A stretch of DNA of 64,000 nucleotides from assembly GCA_030424865.1 (NCBI GenBank), contig JAUHVR010000004.1, positions 186,001-250,000 of the forward strand. Direction: 5' to 3'. The notes under the pieces were generated by a model. That model made no database searches and was not told where the DNA came from. It saw only the letters and a list, made by a program, of their open reading frames with translations. This document shows positions 50,092 to 59,519 of this stretch, in pieces. The DNA comes from Alphaproteobacteria bacterium. GTDB lineage: Bacteria > Pseudomonadota > Alphaproteobacteria > Rhodobacterales > Rhodobacteraceae. The stretch's first letter is position 1. The number at the start of each line of letters is the position of its first letter. The translations under genes were made by a program, and so were the position numbers.

Positions 50092-50652
50092 TCAACTGCC
50101 GTTCCAGACCACCTGCGGCGCAAAGCGCGGGCGAGAGAAGGCGAGATTGTACAGAACCTGGTTGTCGAGCCCCAGTTTCGGCAGGATCGGCTGCAAGACA
50201 CTGCGGGTTTCGACAACGATCACCCGTTCGTTGTGCAAAAGGGTCGGCAGGCGGTTGCGCAACAAGTTCATGCTTTGATCGTCAAGTTCGGGAAACTTGC
50301 CGCGCGCCTTGGTCCAATCGACCCGATAGTCGTTCAATTCGTCGTCCCAGGTCACCAGGCTGAAGCGCACCCCGGACCGATCGGCCGAGTGGGTCAGAAA
50401 GTCAAACAGCGTATGCATCCCGTCGAGGTAGGCGTCGTCCAGGGCGTCCGTTTCGCGAGAGATGGCGTCGCTGATGGTAAAGGCCGCGTTGGTGTTCAGG
50501 CTCTTTTTCCGGAAGGCATCGTTGTAGACAAAGGTCACCGCCAGCAGCGCCATCATCAGCGGCGTCATGATCGCCGCTTCGATCGACACGCTCCCGTCTT
50601 CGTTGCTCAGAAAGCGTTTCAGAAGGGCGCGTGTCGATCGAAGGGGGGACAT
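50092..50652 (-). CDS. TadE/TadF-like pseudopilin, set A member 3
   Basis: A 186-aa protein. The N-terminus (LKRFLSNEDGSVSIEAAIMTPLMMALLAVTFVYNDAFR) is a single hydrophobic helix after an EDG.V.IE motif, the Tad pseudopilin cleavage type. The soluble part (ISDAISRETDALDDAYLDGMHTLFDFL ... YRVDWTKARG ... ERVIVVETRS ... YNLAFSRPRFAPQVVW) resembles the third gene of set B (57154-57801). It overlaps the TadE-like gene by one base. Confidence 0.82.
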   Translation of the reverse strand: MSPLRSTRALLKRFLSNEDGSVSIEAAIMTPLMMALLAVTFVYNDAFRKKSLNTNAAFTISDAISRETDALDDAYLDGMHTLFDFLTHSADRSGVRFSLVTWDDELNDYRVDWTKARGKFPELDDQSMNLLRNRLPTLLHNERVIVVETRSVLQPILPKLGLDNQVLYNLAFSRPRFAPQVVWNGS

Positions 50653-51188
50653 CAGATTGGTTCCTGTACGAAGGCAGAGGTTGCGACGAGCTTGGCGTAG
50701 CCCTGGTCATCCTTGGTCAGCAGGTCGCCGACCCCGAAGGCTGGGAAGATGGGTTTGTATTTCAGGCAGGCCCGGATCAGCATCAGGGCGTTGTCCTTGC
50801 CGTAGACGAACTGGCGCAGGGGCCGGACCTCTTCTTCGGCGTTCTGGCAATCTGCATTGGCCGGGATCTGGGCAAAGTTACGAGCGTTTGTTTCCACCAG
50901 TTCCAGGCGCAGGTTGGCTTCGCATTGCGGGATAATCGCGGCGCGCCGGCAGACGGCCGCCTTGATCTCGGCATAGGTGGGTGGCGTTTCGGTGCCCAGC
51001 TGGATTTCCCGAACCGTCAGATCCAGACCCCGGTCCATCATGGCGTTGCGCAGGTTGACGATGCCGACCTCGATGCTGGCCGCCAGGATCAGCGCGACAA
51101 AGCTGAAGTAAAAGATGAATTCGACGGTCGCCTGCCCACTTTCATCCTTGTGAAAGCGGCGCAGGTATCTGAGCAAGGTCCGGGTCAT
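50652..51188 (-). CDS. TadE-like pseudopilin, set A member 2
   Basis: A 178-aa protein from ATG 51188 that overlaps the VWA gene stop by 4 bases. N-terminus YLRRFHKDESGQATVEFIFYFSFVALILAASIEVG with the TadE hallmark G.A.VEF and a TM helix. Soluble Cys residues (VCRRA, QCEANL, DCQNAEEE, ACLKYKP). Matches 56610-57140 of set B (TVREI.LG, ..CLKYKP/CYKFKP, YAKLVATSAFV). Confidence 0.85.
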   Translation of the reverse strand: MTRTLLRYLRRFHKDESGQATVEFIFYFSFVALILAASIEVGIVNLRNAMMDRGLDLTVREIQLGTETPPTYAEIKAAVCRRAAIIPQCEANLRLELVETNARNFAQIPANADCQNAEEEVRPLRQFVYGKDNALMLIRACLKYKPIFPAFGVGDLLTKDDQGYAKLVATSAFVQEPI

Positions 51189-52945
51189 TGGGTCAGCCGC
51201 AGGTTGTTGATCTGGCGGGCGATCATATCGAAGGTGTCGAACACCTCGTCGCCCTGCACGTGAAAGGTGTGGCTGTCGGACGAGGCGCATTCTGCCATGT
51301 CCGCCGTGGCCGATGCGTCGGTTTCAAACGCAATGGTAAAGACGGTGACCCCCAGGGACTTGGCCAATTCGCACTGGGCCAAAAGGTCACTTCCGCTTGA
51401 GCCGCTGGACGAGAAAACATAGCTGGTGGCGTCGCCATCCTGAAGCGAAAGCTCTGTTTCACCATTCACCGGAGCGGTCGGATCATTGGGACGGAACTGC
51501 GTGCTGGTCTGGCCATCGGTCAGGACCACGATGTACTTTTCCGTTTCGGCGTCATTCCAGGCAATCGGGCGACCGGCATAAGACGGATCGACAAGTCCTG
51601 CGCCGATGAGATGACCGACCGCGTCCCGAGTGGCCGGATCCAACAGCGCCAGCGCATATTTGACCCCGTATTGCAGGCCCGTTCCGTCATGCAGGCGCAG
51701 ACCGTCGATGAAGCTGTTCAGCGTCGCCGCGTCTGACGAATAATACTGGATGGCGCTGTCATCTTCCGGGCACCAGCCCCAGTCCATCGTCTCTTCATCG
51801 ATCTGCCAGTATTGAAAATGCGGAACGAAATCTTCTGACGCGGGCAGGTTCGAGGTGTTGAATTCGTCCGAATAGATCTCGATGCAGCTCGACGGCATGT
51901 TGATGTTGATCACAGTTCCCTGCGCGACCGGTGCCTCGTAGGACGTTGCCCAATGCTCATAGTCGATCTGGCCATAGCTGTAGGTGTCACCGGGAATCTT
52001 GCCCCTGTTGCTGGTCGGGCCCAGATCGGAATCGGGGCCGTTGCTGTCCCCTTTCACCTGGAAATACCGGGTGTCGCGTGTTCCGCCCTTGATCGAGATG
52101 CCAAGAAACTGGTCCGCGCTGGTCAGGTCCAGATCCTGTGCGATGGCGTAGGCGACGGCACCGGCATAGAAGTCATCCACATCGCGCGAGGCATTTTCGG
52201 GGAAATCTTCGATCTTGTGGGCAACGTCATAGATGTCGTCCCCATCGGTGTCGAAATACATCACAATGTTTGAAATCGCCTGTTCCCAAACGGGGAAGTA
52301 GTCGGTTTCAACCACCTCTTCTTCCGGCAGGGGCTCGGTCGGGCGCTCTCCGCGGAAATAGTCGAACAGTATGTCGCCGGGGTTCACGTGGCCCGCAAAG
52401 GGCACGAAGTTCAGCGTGGTGATCCCGTTGGAGTTTTCAGTCAGCACCTTGCTGACAAAGTTCTGTGCAGCGGGCTTGGCCCTGTCAATCCGACCATTGA
52501 ACCGCATGGATCCCGAGATGTCGAAAACCACCGAGATCTCGACGTTCGAGATCTTTTCTTCCGCCGTGCTGAGCGCCGGGGCGACCATGTCCGGAACCCC
52601 GGACAGGCGCATGAACAGGGTCTGCATCGTTGTCTTTGCGGTGGCGGTCACGATCCGGCTGTTCAGTCCTTCCGAGACAACAACACCTGTCAAAGTCTCG
52701 CCTGCGCCAATTGACTCGGCATAGTTGGTGACCACCGTTGCGGGGTCTTGTTCCTGATCCAGGTCCGCTGCTGCCAGAACCGCGCGGTCCATGGTGTGTT
52801 GCAGCTTCACCCGGATGCTTTCGTAGCGCATCACATCGACTGCGGCGCCGGACAGCATGAGGATGATCAAGATCATGAAGACAGAGAAAACCGTTACGTT
52901 TCCGTCTTCGTTTTTTAGTTTTTCGATCCAGGTGGTTCGGGTCAT
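51185..52945 (-). CDS. TadG-like pilus assembly protein with VWA domain, set A member 1
   Basis: A 586-aa protein from ATG 52945. The N-terminal NEDGNVTVFSVFMILIILMLSGAAVDVMRYE is a pseudopilin-like segment with one TM. The VWA MIDAS DISGS is at residues 142-146 (NVEISVVFDISGSMRFNGRID), with ITTLNFVPFAGHVNPG and later KYIVVLTDGQTSTQ. TadG-like proteins anchor Flp pili or help attachment. Head of the leftward triad. Confidence 0.85.
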   Translation of the reverse strand: MTRTTWIEKLKNEDGNVTVFSVFMILIILMLSGAAVDVMRYESIRVKLQHTMDRAVLAAADLDQEQDPATVVTNYAESIGAGETLTGVVVSEGLNSRIVTATAKTTMQTLFMRLSGVPDMVAPALSTAEEKISNVEISVVFDISGSMRFNGRIDRAKPAAQNFVSKVLTENSNGITTLNFVPFAGHVNPGDILFDYFRGERPTEPLPEEEVVETDYFPVWEQAISNIVMYFDTDGDDIYDVAHKIEDFPENASRDVDDFYAGAVAYAIAQDLDLTSADQFLGISIKGGTRDTRYFQVKGDSNGPDSDLGPTSNRGKIPGDTYSYGQIDYEHWATSYEAPVAQGTVININMPSSCIEIYSDEFNTSNLPASEDFVPHFQYWQIDEETMDWGWCPEDDSAIQYYSSDAATLNSFIDGLRLHDGTGLQYGVKYALALLDPATRDAVGHLIGAGLVDPSYAGRPIAWNDAETEKYIVVLTDGQTSTQFRPNDPTAPVNGETELSLQDGDATSYVFSSSGSSGSDLLAQCELAKSLGVTVFTIAFETDASATADMAECASSDSHTFHVQGDEVFDTFDMIARQINNLRLTQ

Positions 52946-53130
52946 TCTCACATCACGCCAATTGCGGCGCTCCCTGATGTTCAAGGAGATATTCGCTCAG
53001 ACCCGAGGCAAGAATTGGGAAAGTTTATGGCTGAACCGTGTCAGGCCGCTAAAATCAAGGCGATTTCACCAGGGCGAGAAATATTAATCTCTTTGAAATC
53101 AGACCGTTAAACCCAAATGAGAACAATAAA

Positions 53131-53158
53131 TCCGATGCGCCATTGTTGGCGCACCGGA
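53131..53158. terminator. Hairpin between set A and gdhA
   Basis: TGCGCCA (53136-53142), TTGT, TGGCGCA (53147-53153), extended by TCCG/CGGA pairs. It is 20 bases beyond the gdhA stop on the minus strand and has no strong T run. Confidence 0.5.
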
Positions 53159-53172
53159 AACAATATGGCCTT

Positions 53173-54612
53173 TTAAAGACCTTTGGCCTGATAACTGGCC
53201 GCAACCTTGCCGATCGAAACCAGATAGGCGGCTGTTCTGAGGTCGCTGACGTCGTCACGGCCGTGCCAAACGTTGCGCATTTCCTGGTAAGCGATGCGCA
53301 TTGTGTCATCGAGACCCGAGCGCACAAGCTCCAGTTCACCGGCGCCGCGCAGATAGCGTTCCTTGAAGCTGGGGGTCAGCGACCAGGTGCTGCCCAGCGA
53401 CTCGGCCAGGCGCTCCAGCTCGTTCACGATCAACTCGTGCCGCGACTCCTCCTGGCGGCGTTGCATGCGGCCAAAGCGGATGTGGCTGAGGTTCTTGACC
53501 CACTCGAAGTAGGACACCGTCACACCACCGGCATTTGCATACATGTCGGGGATGATGACCGTGCCCTTTTCGCGCAGGATATCATCGGCTCCGGCGGTCA
53601 CCGGGCCGTTGGCCGCCTCGATGATCAGCGGGGCCTTGATACGGTCGGCGTTCGAGATGTTGATCACCCCCTCAAGGGCCGCGGGCACAAGGATATCACA
53701 TTCGTGTTCCAGTACAGCGCTGCCTTCAGCCGTGTGGCGCGCGTCGGGATAGCCCGAAACGCCACCGTGTTTGACAATCCAGTCGCGCACGGCCTGCACG
53801 TTCAGGCCGTCGTCGCTGTAAAGCGCGCCATCCCTTTCGATGATGCCGGTGATGATGCAGCCGTCTTCTTCCTGCAGGAACTTGGCAGCGTGGAACCCCA
53901 CGTTGCCCAACCCCTGAACGATCACCCGCTTGCCGTCCAGCGTGCCGGACATCCCGGCCTTGTCGACATCACGCTTGTCGCGAAAGAACTCGCGCAGGGC
54001 ATATTGCACCCCGCGCCCCGTCGCCTCGACCCGGCCCGAGATGCCGCCTGCGTTCAGCGGTTTCCCCGTCACGCACGCGCGCGCGTTGATGTCAGTGGTG
54101 TTCATCCGGGCGAACTGGTCGGCCATCCAGGCCATTTCACGTTCGCCCGTGCCCATGTCCGGTGCAGGCACGTTCTGGGCCGGCGCAATCAGGTCGCGCT
54201 TGATCAGCTCATAGGCAAAGCGTCGGGTGATCTGTTCCAACTCGTGCTGGTCCCATTCCCGCGGATCGATGCATAGCCCCCCTTTGGAGCCCCCAAATGG
54301 CGCTTCGACCAAGGCGCACTTATACGTCATCAGCGCGGCCAGTGCCTCGACCTCGTCCTGGTTCACGGCCGTGGCATAGCGGATCCCGCCCTTGACCGGC
54401 TCCATATGTTCGGAATGCACCGACCGGTAGCCGGTGAAGGTATGGATCTGCCCACGCAGGCGCACCCCGAAGCGCACTGTATAGGTCGAATTGCAGACCC
54501 TGATCTTTTCCTCCAACCCCGGCGGCAAATCCATCAGCGCAACCGCGCGGTTGAACATCAAGTCCACACTTTCCCTAAATGAGGGTTCCTTGTGACCCAT
54601 AGTCGAAGCCAT
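53173..54612 (-). CDS. gdhA: Glutamate dehydrogenase (Glu/Leu/Phe/Val family)
   Basis: A 479-aa enzyme that interconverts glutamate and 2-oxoglutarate + ammonia. The substrate site has PVKGGIRYA and KCALVEAPFGGSKGGL; the second part has the Rossmann signature RVIVQGLGNVGFHAAKFL. The length and composition match the hexameric GDH class of roseobacters. It stands alone between the two Tad triads on the minus strand. Confidence 0.9.
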   Translation of the reverse strand: MASTMGHKEPSFRESVDLMFNRAVALMDLPPGLEEKIRVCNSTYTVRFGVRLRGQIHTFTGYRSVHSEHMEPVKGGIRYATAVNQDEVEALAALMTYKCALVEAPFGGSKGGLCIDPREWDQHELEQITRRFAYELIKRDLIAPAQNVPAPDMGTGEREMAWMADQFARMNTTDINARACVTGKPLNAGGISGRVEATGRGVQYALREFFRDKRDVDKAGMSGTLDGKRVIVQGLGNVGFHAAKFLQEEDGCIITGIIERDGALYSDDGLNVQAVRDWIVKHGGVSGYPDARHTAEGSAVLEHECDILVPAALEGVINISNADRIKAPLIIEAANGPVTAGADDILREKGTVIIPDMYANAGGVTVSYFEWVKNLSHIRFGRMQRRQEESRHELIVNELERLAESLGSTWSLTPSFKERYLRGAGELELVRSGLDDTMRIAYQEMRNVWHGRDDVSDLRTAAYLVSIGKVAASYQAKGL

Positions 54613-54960
54613 TCCCGTTCTCCCTTGGCATCGAAAGTCCCCGGCGACTCAGCCGGTGATCAAAAATTGTGCATTCAGCCTACGCCTCGCCGCACTACGG
54701 GGGCCACCACTTTTTTGCCCGAAATTCAAAGTGCCCTGCCCGTCGAATCGAGATTACGGCAAGGTGGTTGACGGTCGACCGTTGAATACAATGAAACAAA
54801 GGCTGATTTCGCCGAACATTGTCTGCAATTCTTTTCTGCTTTTCATAAATTTCACGGAAAACACGCCCCATTTTCGCCACCATCCAACGGCATAAATTTT
54901 GGCAGTGAATATACGAGTAACCGCGTGGCTTCGGCCATTGCACGTTTCAAAGGTGTCGGT
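54613..54960. other. 348-base divergent gap between gdhA and Tad set B, with a palindrome
   Basis: AT-rich compared with its flanks. ACGGTCGACCGT (54771-54782) is a perfect 12-base palindrome roughly central in the gap, flanked by TTG/TGA. It could be an operator for either gene. A 79-aa rightward frame here is not convincing. I see no RNA gene. Confidence 0.5.
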
Positions 54961-56613
54961 ATGAGTAAGTTTGGCACGGGGCGTGGCCCCAAGTCATTTC
55001 CGATCGCTGCAAAAAGCATGCGTCGTTTCGCGACCACTTTTGTCAGGGATCAGGACGGCAGCATGACCATCGTGGCCATCTGCGCATTTCTTCTCATGAT
55101 CGTATTCGGCGGCGTTGGCATCGACATGATGTATGCCGAGCTCAAACGCGTGAAACTGCAGAACACGCTCGACCGCGCCGTTCTGGCAGCCGCGGATCTC
55201 GAGCAGACGCTCGATCCTTCTGCCGTCGTCACCGACTACATGGAAAAGATGGACCTGGCAGACGCCCTGACCAGCGTGACGGTCACCCAGAATGGATCAT
55301 CCCGCAGCGTGTCGGCAGATGGGTCCTACACCACCCCCGCCAACTTCCTGCGCGCCCTGAATGTCGAAAACCTGATCGCCGCCGGATCCTCGACCGCGGC
55401 CGAACAGCGCTCGGATGTCGAGATTTCACTGGTCCTGGACATCTCGGGTTCGATGGGCTGGAACAGCAAGATCACCAACCTGCAAACCGCGGCCCGCGAC
55501 TTCGTGGACGTGATGCTGCCGGCCGAACCGACGCCCGGTGTGACGTCGATCTCGATCGTGCCGTACAACGCCAACGTCAACGTCGGCGAGACCCTGTCGT
55601 CGCATTATGACATCCAGGACTTCCAGACCTATTCGCATTGCGTGACCTTCGCGGACGCGGCGTTCACCAGCCTCGGGATCGATCCGAACGTCGAACAGTC
55701 GCGCCTGGGCCACTTTGACCGCTACAGCACCAACTGGCGCAGCAACAGTCCCTCGCTGGATTACTGGTGTTCGCCCGACGACTACAGCTCGATCATTCCG
55801 TTCAGCACAAACGCGAACGCGTTGAAACGGCACATCAATGGTTTTTACGCCGACGGCAACACGGCCATCGATCTTGGCATGAAATGGGGCACCGCCCTTC
55901 TTGACCCTTCGGCCCAATCCGTTGCCACCGCACTGATCACCGACGGCGATGTCGATGCCGCGGTCTCGGGACGCCCGGTGGCTTACAGCGATCAGACAAC
56001 CTCGAAGGTGATCGTGTTGATGACCGACGGCGAAAACACCACGCAATACGACCTGCGCGACTCGCTGAAAGAGGGGTACTCGGACATCTGGGTCGATGAA
56101 CGTGGCCTGGGAAACCCACGCGATGACCGTTTCTCGGTTCTGGTCGAAGGTACGGGAACCGACAGCGACACATACTTTTGGGTGCGCAACGAGTATGACC
56201 GTTGGAGCTCGCGCTATCGCACCGGCCCGGACGGCGGCAACAATGCCCGCCGCATGACCCATGCCGAGGTCTATGACCGCTTCGGCGTCCGTGGCGCCGC
56301 CCTCAAGTTCTGGTGGACGCCCGAAGATGACGGCTGGATCTCGTATTCGGAGTATCGCAACTATTACTATGGCGTGCAGACAACGGTCAGAGCCAACGAG
56401 GCGGACTCTCGCCTGTCGACCATCTGCCAGCAGGCGCGCAACGCCGGGATCGTGATCTACACGATCGCCTTCGAAGCGCCCGCACGTGGACAGACCGCGA
56501 TGCAAGACTGCGCGTCCTCGCCGGCCCATTACTTTGATGTGGACGGGCTGGAGATTTCCGACGCCTTTGACGCCATCGCGCGCGACATCACCCAGCTGAG
56601 GTTGATCCAATGA
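54961..56613 (+). CDS. TadG-like pilus assembly protein with VWA domain, set B member 1
   Basis: A 550-aa protein from ATG 54961. The N-terminal FVRDQDGSMTIVAICAFLLMIVFGGVGIDMMYAELKRVKLQNTLDRAVLAAADLEQ is the TadG pseudopilin segment plus helix. VWA MIDAS DISGS at residues 160-164 (DVEISLVLDISGSMGWNSKI), with GVTSISIVPYNANVNVGE and KVIVLMTDGENTTQYDLR. The C-terminus (RQTAM.DCASSPAHYFDVDGLEISDAFDAIARDITQLRLIQ) aligns with set A's MAECASSDSHTFHVQGDEVFDTFDMIARQINNLRLTQ. Confidence 0.87.
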   Translation: MSKFGTGRGPKSFPIAAKSMRRFATTFVRDQDGSMTIVAICAFLLMIVFGGVGIDMMYAELKRVKLQNTLDRAVLAAADLEQTLDPSAVVTDYMEKMDLADALTSVTVTQNGSSRSVSADGSYTTPANFLRALNVENLIAAGSSTAAEQRSDVEISLVLDISGSMGWNSKITNLQTAARDFVDVMLPAEPTPGVTSISIVPYNANVNVGETLSSHYDIQDFQTYSHCVTFADAAFTSLGIDPNVEQSRLGHFDRYSTNWRSNSPSLDYWCSPDDYSSIIPFSTNANALKRHINGFYADGNTAIDLGMKWGTALLDPSAQSVATALITDGDVDAAVSGRPVAYSDQTTSKVIVLMTDGENTTQYDLRDSLKEGYSDIWVDERGLGNPRDDRFSVLVEGTGTDSDTYFWVRNEYDRWSSRYRTGPDGGNNARRMTHAEVYDRFGVRGAALKFWWTPEDDGWISYSEYRNYYYGVQTTVRANEADSRLSTICQQARNAGIVIYTIAFEAPARGQTAMQDCASSPAHYFDVDGLEISDAFDAIARDITQLRLIQ

Positions 56614-57140
56614 TGCGCCGCATGCTCACCCGGACCCGCAGGTTCCTTCGGGACGAAGACGGCACGATGACCATCCCCTTTGCCCTGTGGATGCCGGTCA
56701 TGATCGGCCTGATCATCACCACGATGGAGCTGGGGTTCATGTCGATCCGGCACACCACGCTGGAACGCGCCCTGGACACGACAGTGCGCGAGGTGCGGCT
56801 GGGCATCCTGGCCAACCCCACGCATTCGGCCCTGAAGCAATCGATTTGCGCCAATGCGCCGGTTCTGGATCGCTGTGACCGGCTGCTGCGCCTGGAAATG
56901 GTGCGGCGGGATGCGCGCAGGTGGCAAGACCCACCACGACGGGCCAATTGTGTGAACGTTGCCGAGGACGCGGCGGCGGACACCACTTTTTCGACGGGCA
57001 GCAACGAACTGATGTTCCTGCGCGCCTGCTACAAGTTCAAGCCGCTGACGGCCACGCGCTGGCTGGGCGCGGCTCTCAAGAAGGACACGAGCGGATACTC
57101 TGCGCTCGTCTCCACCAGTGCGTTTGTGATCGAACCCTAA
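56610..57140 (+). CDS. TadE-like pseudopilin, set B member 2
   Basis: A 176-aa protein; start overlaps the VWA stop by 4 bases, as in set A. TRRFLRDEDGTMTIPFALWMPVMIGLIITTMELGFM has the TadE segment, though VEF is replaced by IPF. Soluble Cys pattern (ICANAPVLDRC, NCVNVAED, ACYKFKPLTA) mirrors set A. Confidence 0.85.
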   Translation: MMRRMLTRTRRFLRDEDGTMTIPFALWMPVMIGLIITTMELGFMSIRHTTLERALDTTVREVRLGILANPTHSALKQSICANAPVLDRCDRLLRLEMVRRDARRWQDPPRRANCVNVAEDAAADTTFSTGSNELMFLRACYKFKPLTATRWLGAALKKDTSGYSALVSTSAFVIEP

Positions 57141-57153
57141 GGTAACAAGTAAG

Positions 57154-57801
57154 ATGTTGAAGTTTGCAAGAAAATGGTTCCAACGCTTCCGATCCCAGGA
57201 AGACGGCTATGTCACGATCGAGGTCGTGATGTTGCTGCCGCCGCTTCTGATCACGATGTCGGCGTGTTGGGTTCTGTTTGACGTGTTCCGTCAGCAGGCC
57301 GTGAACCAAAAGGCGAACTACACCATCGGCGACATGATCTCGCGCGAGACAGAAGCGATCACACCCAATTTCGTGGACGGCACGCGCAACCTGCTGCGGG
57401 AACTGACCCGTTCGGACGATGCCAATGCGCGCCTGCGCATCAGCGTTGTCAGTTACAACGCGCGCAACGACCGCTATTCGGTGGAATGGTCCGAAGAGCG
57501 CGGCGGCGTCGGCACGCTGAACAATGGCACGCTGCGCGGCGAATACCTGGATCGTCTGCCGATCATGGCCAATGCCGAACAGGTTGTATTGGTCGAGACC
57601 TGGGACGAATACACGCCTGTGTTCCGGATCGGTCTGGATGGCTTTGACATCACGACCTATTCCTTCACCCGCCCGCGCTATGCACCGCAGATCACATGGT
57701 CGCGCGAGAACCAGAACAATGGCTGGGGCAACGGCGATCAGGATGCGCCGGGCAACTCGCTCTGCAACAACAACGCCGAGAACCAGACCAACTGTTCGTG
57801 A
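57154..57801 (+). CDS. TadE/TadF-like pseudopilin, set B member 3
   Basis: A 215-aa protein with AAGGTAAC ribosome site region. RFRSQEDGYVTIEVVMLLPPLLITMSACWVLFDVFRQQ is the pseudopilin segment and TM. The soluble part (IGDMISRETEAITPNFVDGTRNLLREL ... YSVEWSEERG ... EQVVLVETWDEYTPVF ... YSFTRPRYAPQITW) follows set A member 3 with a 29-residue longer C-terminus, Asn-rich and ending in NCS. Confidence 0.82.
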   Translation: MLKFARKWFQRFRSQEDGYVTIEVVMLLPPLLITMSACWVLFDVFRQQAVNQKANYTIGDMISRETEAITPNFVDGTRNLLRELTRSDDANARLRISVVSYNARNDRYSVEWSEERGGVGTLNNGTLRGEYLDRLPIMANAEQVVLVETWDEYTPVFRIGLDGFDITTYSFTRPRYAPQITWSRENQNNGWGNGDQDAPGNSLCNNNAENQTNCS

Positions 57802-57820
57802 CACCGGGCCGGGGGTGGTC

Positions 57821-58291
57821 TTACCCCCGCTCGGCCACCATGGCCGCCAGGATGTCGGCCATGGGACGGGTCTGCGCGCCAGAGGTCACACCACCAACAG
57901 CAACGCGGCGCCCCATGCGCCACCAGAGCCCCGGATGCCACGCACGCGACTGGGGCGTTCTGGTCTTTATCAGAAAGCCGTTTGACGGCTTGAAGGCAAA
58001 GGTCCCCCGGTCGACCTTTTCCACATCCTCGACTCGAACAATCACGTATCCGCTGTCGTCACAGATGGCCTCGGGCGTCAGGATCAGATGCCGTTCGGTG
58101 GCGCGCCACATCGCTTGCCCGACGTAAAGCGCGACAACGCCAAAGGCCACAAGCAGCGCTTGCCAGCCAAAGGTCGGCGGCGTGGCAAAGGCCACATAGA
58201 GCAGCAGGGCCCCAAGGATCACAAGCGTTCCCACCCCCAAGGCCCGGCGCGGGGCGGATGCCTCGACCTTTGCAAGCACCTCTGTCGTCAT
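57821..58291 (-). CDS. Two-TM membrane protein of unknown function
   Basis: A 156-aa protein with two TM helices near the N-terminus (ALGVGTLVILGALLLYVAF; ALLVAFGVVALYVGQAMW) and a beta-rich PH-like soluble part (RATERHLILTPEAICDDSGYVIVRVEDVEKVDRGTFAFKPSNGFLIKTRT). Convergent with Tad set B. No recognised domain beyond the PH-like/YcxB impression. Confidence 0.72.
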   Translation of the reverse strand: MTTEVLAKVEASAPRRALGVGTLVILGALLLYVAFATPPTFGWQALLVAFGVVALYVGQAMWRATERHLILTPEAICDDSGYVIVRVEDVEKVDRGTFAFKPSNGFLIKTRTPQSRAWHPGLWWRMGRRVAVGGVTSGAQTRPMADILAAMVAERG

Positions 58292-58357
58292 CGCCGCCCC
58301 CTTGATCCGAGTGTCTTGGCCCGCTCTTTAGGGCAATCCCGCGCAAAGGGACAGGGC

Positions 58358-59302
58358 CTAGGCGTCGCGGCGCACCTCGTAGCCCGGTTCTTCGGGTTCG
58401 TCGTCGACCATTTCGGCCGGGAAACCCGGTGCGGTGATGTCCAGCCCAGTCGCTTCCTCGATCCGCTGGATGATCGCGGGCGAGTTGGCCCCGGCACCGT
58501 AGCGAGCTATGCCATCGGCAAAAATTTCGATCAGCTTGGGGTTCACTTCCAGCGGCACGTTGGCCCGGTCCGCCACTTGCTGGAACAGGCCAATGTCCTT
58601 GGCCACCAGTCCCATCGTGAAATTGATGTCGCGCGACCCGTTCAGGATCACCTGGCTTTCGGTTTCATGCACAAACGAGGTGCCCGAGGAAATCGCAATC
58701 GCCTCGTAGGCCGTGCCAAGGTCCATGCCGGCGGCCTTGGCGACCGTCAGCGCCTCGGCGCAGGTCACGAGGTTGGCGGTGGCCAGATAGTTGGTGATGA
58801 CCTTCAGGATGCTGGCAGAGCCAAGCTCGCCCGTGTGCAGGATGCGCCGTCCCATCTTGGTCAGCAGCGGCAGAATCTGTTCAAAGGTGTCCCGCGGGCA
58901 GCCAGCAAAGATCGAGATGTTGCCCGTGTCCGCCCGATGGCACCCGCCAGAGACCGGGCAATCGACCGCCTGACCGCCGCGTTCCTCGACCAGCGCACCA
59001 AGACGCCGCACTTCCGCCTCATCGGTTGTCGACATCTCCATCCAGATCTTGCCCGGCCCCACGTGCGGCAGCATCTCCTGCATCACCGCGTCCGAGGCCG
59101 CAGGGCTGGGCAAGCAGGTGATCACCGCATCACAATGCGCCATCATCTGCGCCGGGGACCCGCCCGCCGTCGCGCCGCGCGCCACAAAGGCCTGAACGCG
59201 ATCCGCATCCAGATCATGGATCTGCAGATCCACCCCATTCCGCAACAGGCTGCCCGACAGCTTGCCGCCGACATTGCCCAATCCGATAAACCCAACGCGC
59301 AT
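58358..59302 (-). CDS. NAD-dependent beta-hydroxyacid dehydrogenase
   Basis: A 314-aa enzyme of the 3-hydroxyisobutyrate dehydrogenase type from ATG 59302. Cofactor motif RVGFIGLGNVGGKLSGSLLRNG; substrate loop VDCPVSGGCHRADTG (DAPVSGG variant); catalytic Lys in LKVITNYLATANLV. It oxidises a short branched hydroxyacid; the identity is unclear. A palindrome (TGTGCA tttt TGCACA at 59425-59440) lies in the divergent gap to pirin. Confidence 0.88.
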   Translation of the reverse strand: MRVGFIGLGNVGGKLSGSLLRNGVDLQIHDLDADRVQAFVARGATAGGSPAQMMAHCDAVITCLPSPAASDAVMQEMLPHVGPGKIWMEMSTTDEAEVRRLGALVEERGGQAVDCPVSGGCHRADTGNISIFAGCPRDTFEQILPLLTKMGRRILHTGELGSASILKVITNYLATANLVTCAEALTVAKAAGMDLGTAYEAIAISSGTSFVHETESQVILNGSRDINFTMGLVAKDIGLFQQVADRANVPLEVNPKLIEIFADGIARYGAGANSPAIIQRIEEATGLDITAPGFPAEMVDDEPEEPGYEVRRDA

Positions 59303-59424
59303 GTCGGGACCTCCCTTTTTGTCAGTTTGTTGAGCCAAGTTTTTCCGGGCGGCACGACGCCGTCCCTCTCAAAAACGACAAGTGCGCCGTTTCTGGGTGC
59401 TGCCCCGTGAAAGAAGGATCCCTC

Positions 59425-59440
59425 TGTGCATTTTTGCACA
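59425..59440. promoter_or_regulatory. Palindrome upstream of pirin
   Basis: TGTGCA (59425-59430), TTTT, TGCACA (59435-59440) is a perfect dyad in the divergent gap between the hydroxyacid dehydrogenase and pirin. Operator-like; regulator unknown. Confidence 0.35.
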
Positions 59441-59519
59441 AAATAGGTGGCCCAACAGGCCTTTCCGCACAGCGTGCGACCTCTATATTTGCCTCAAGAC
59501 TGAATGAGAGGAGAACATC

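Noticed and set aside
54656-54895. 79-aa rightward frame between gdhA and Tad set B
   Set aside because: No ribosome site or recognisable pattern; the AT-rich gap is better read as a promoter region.
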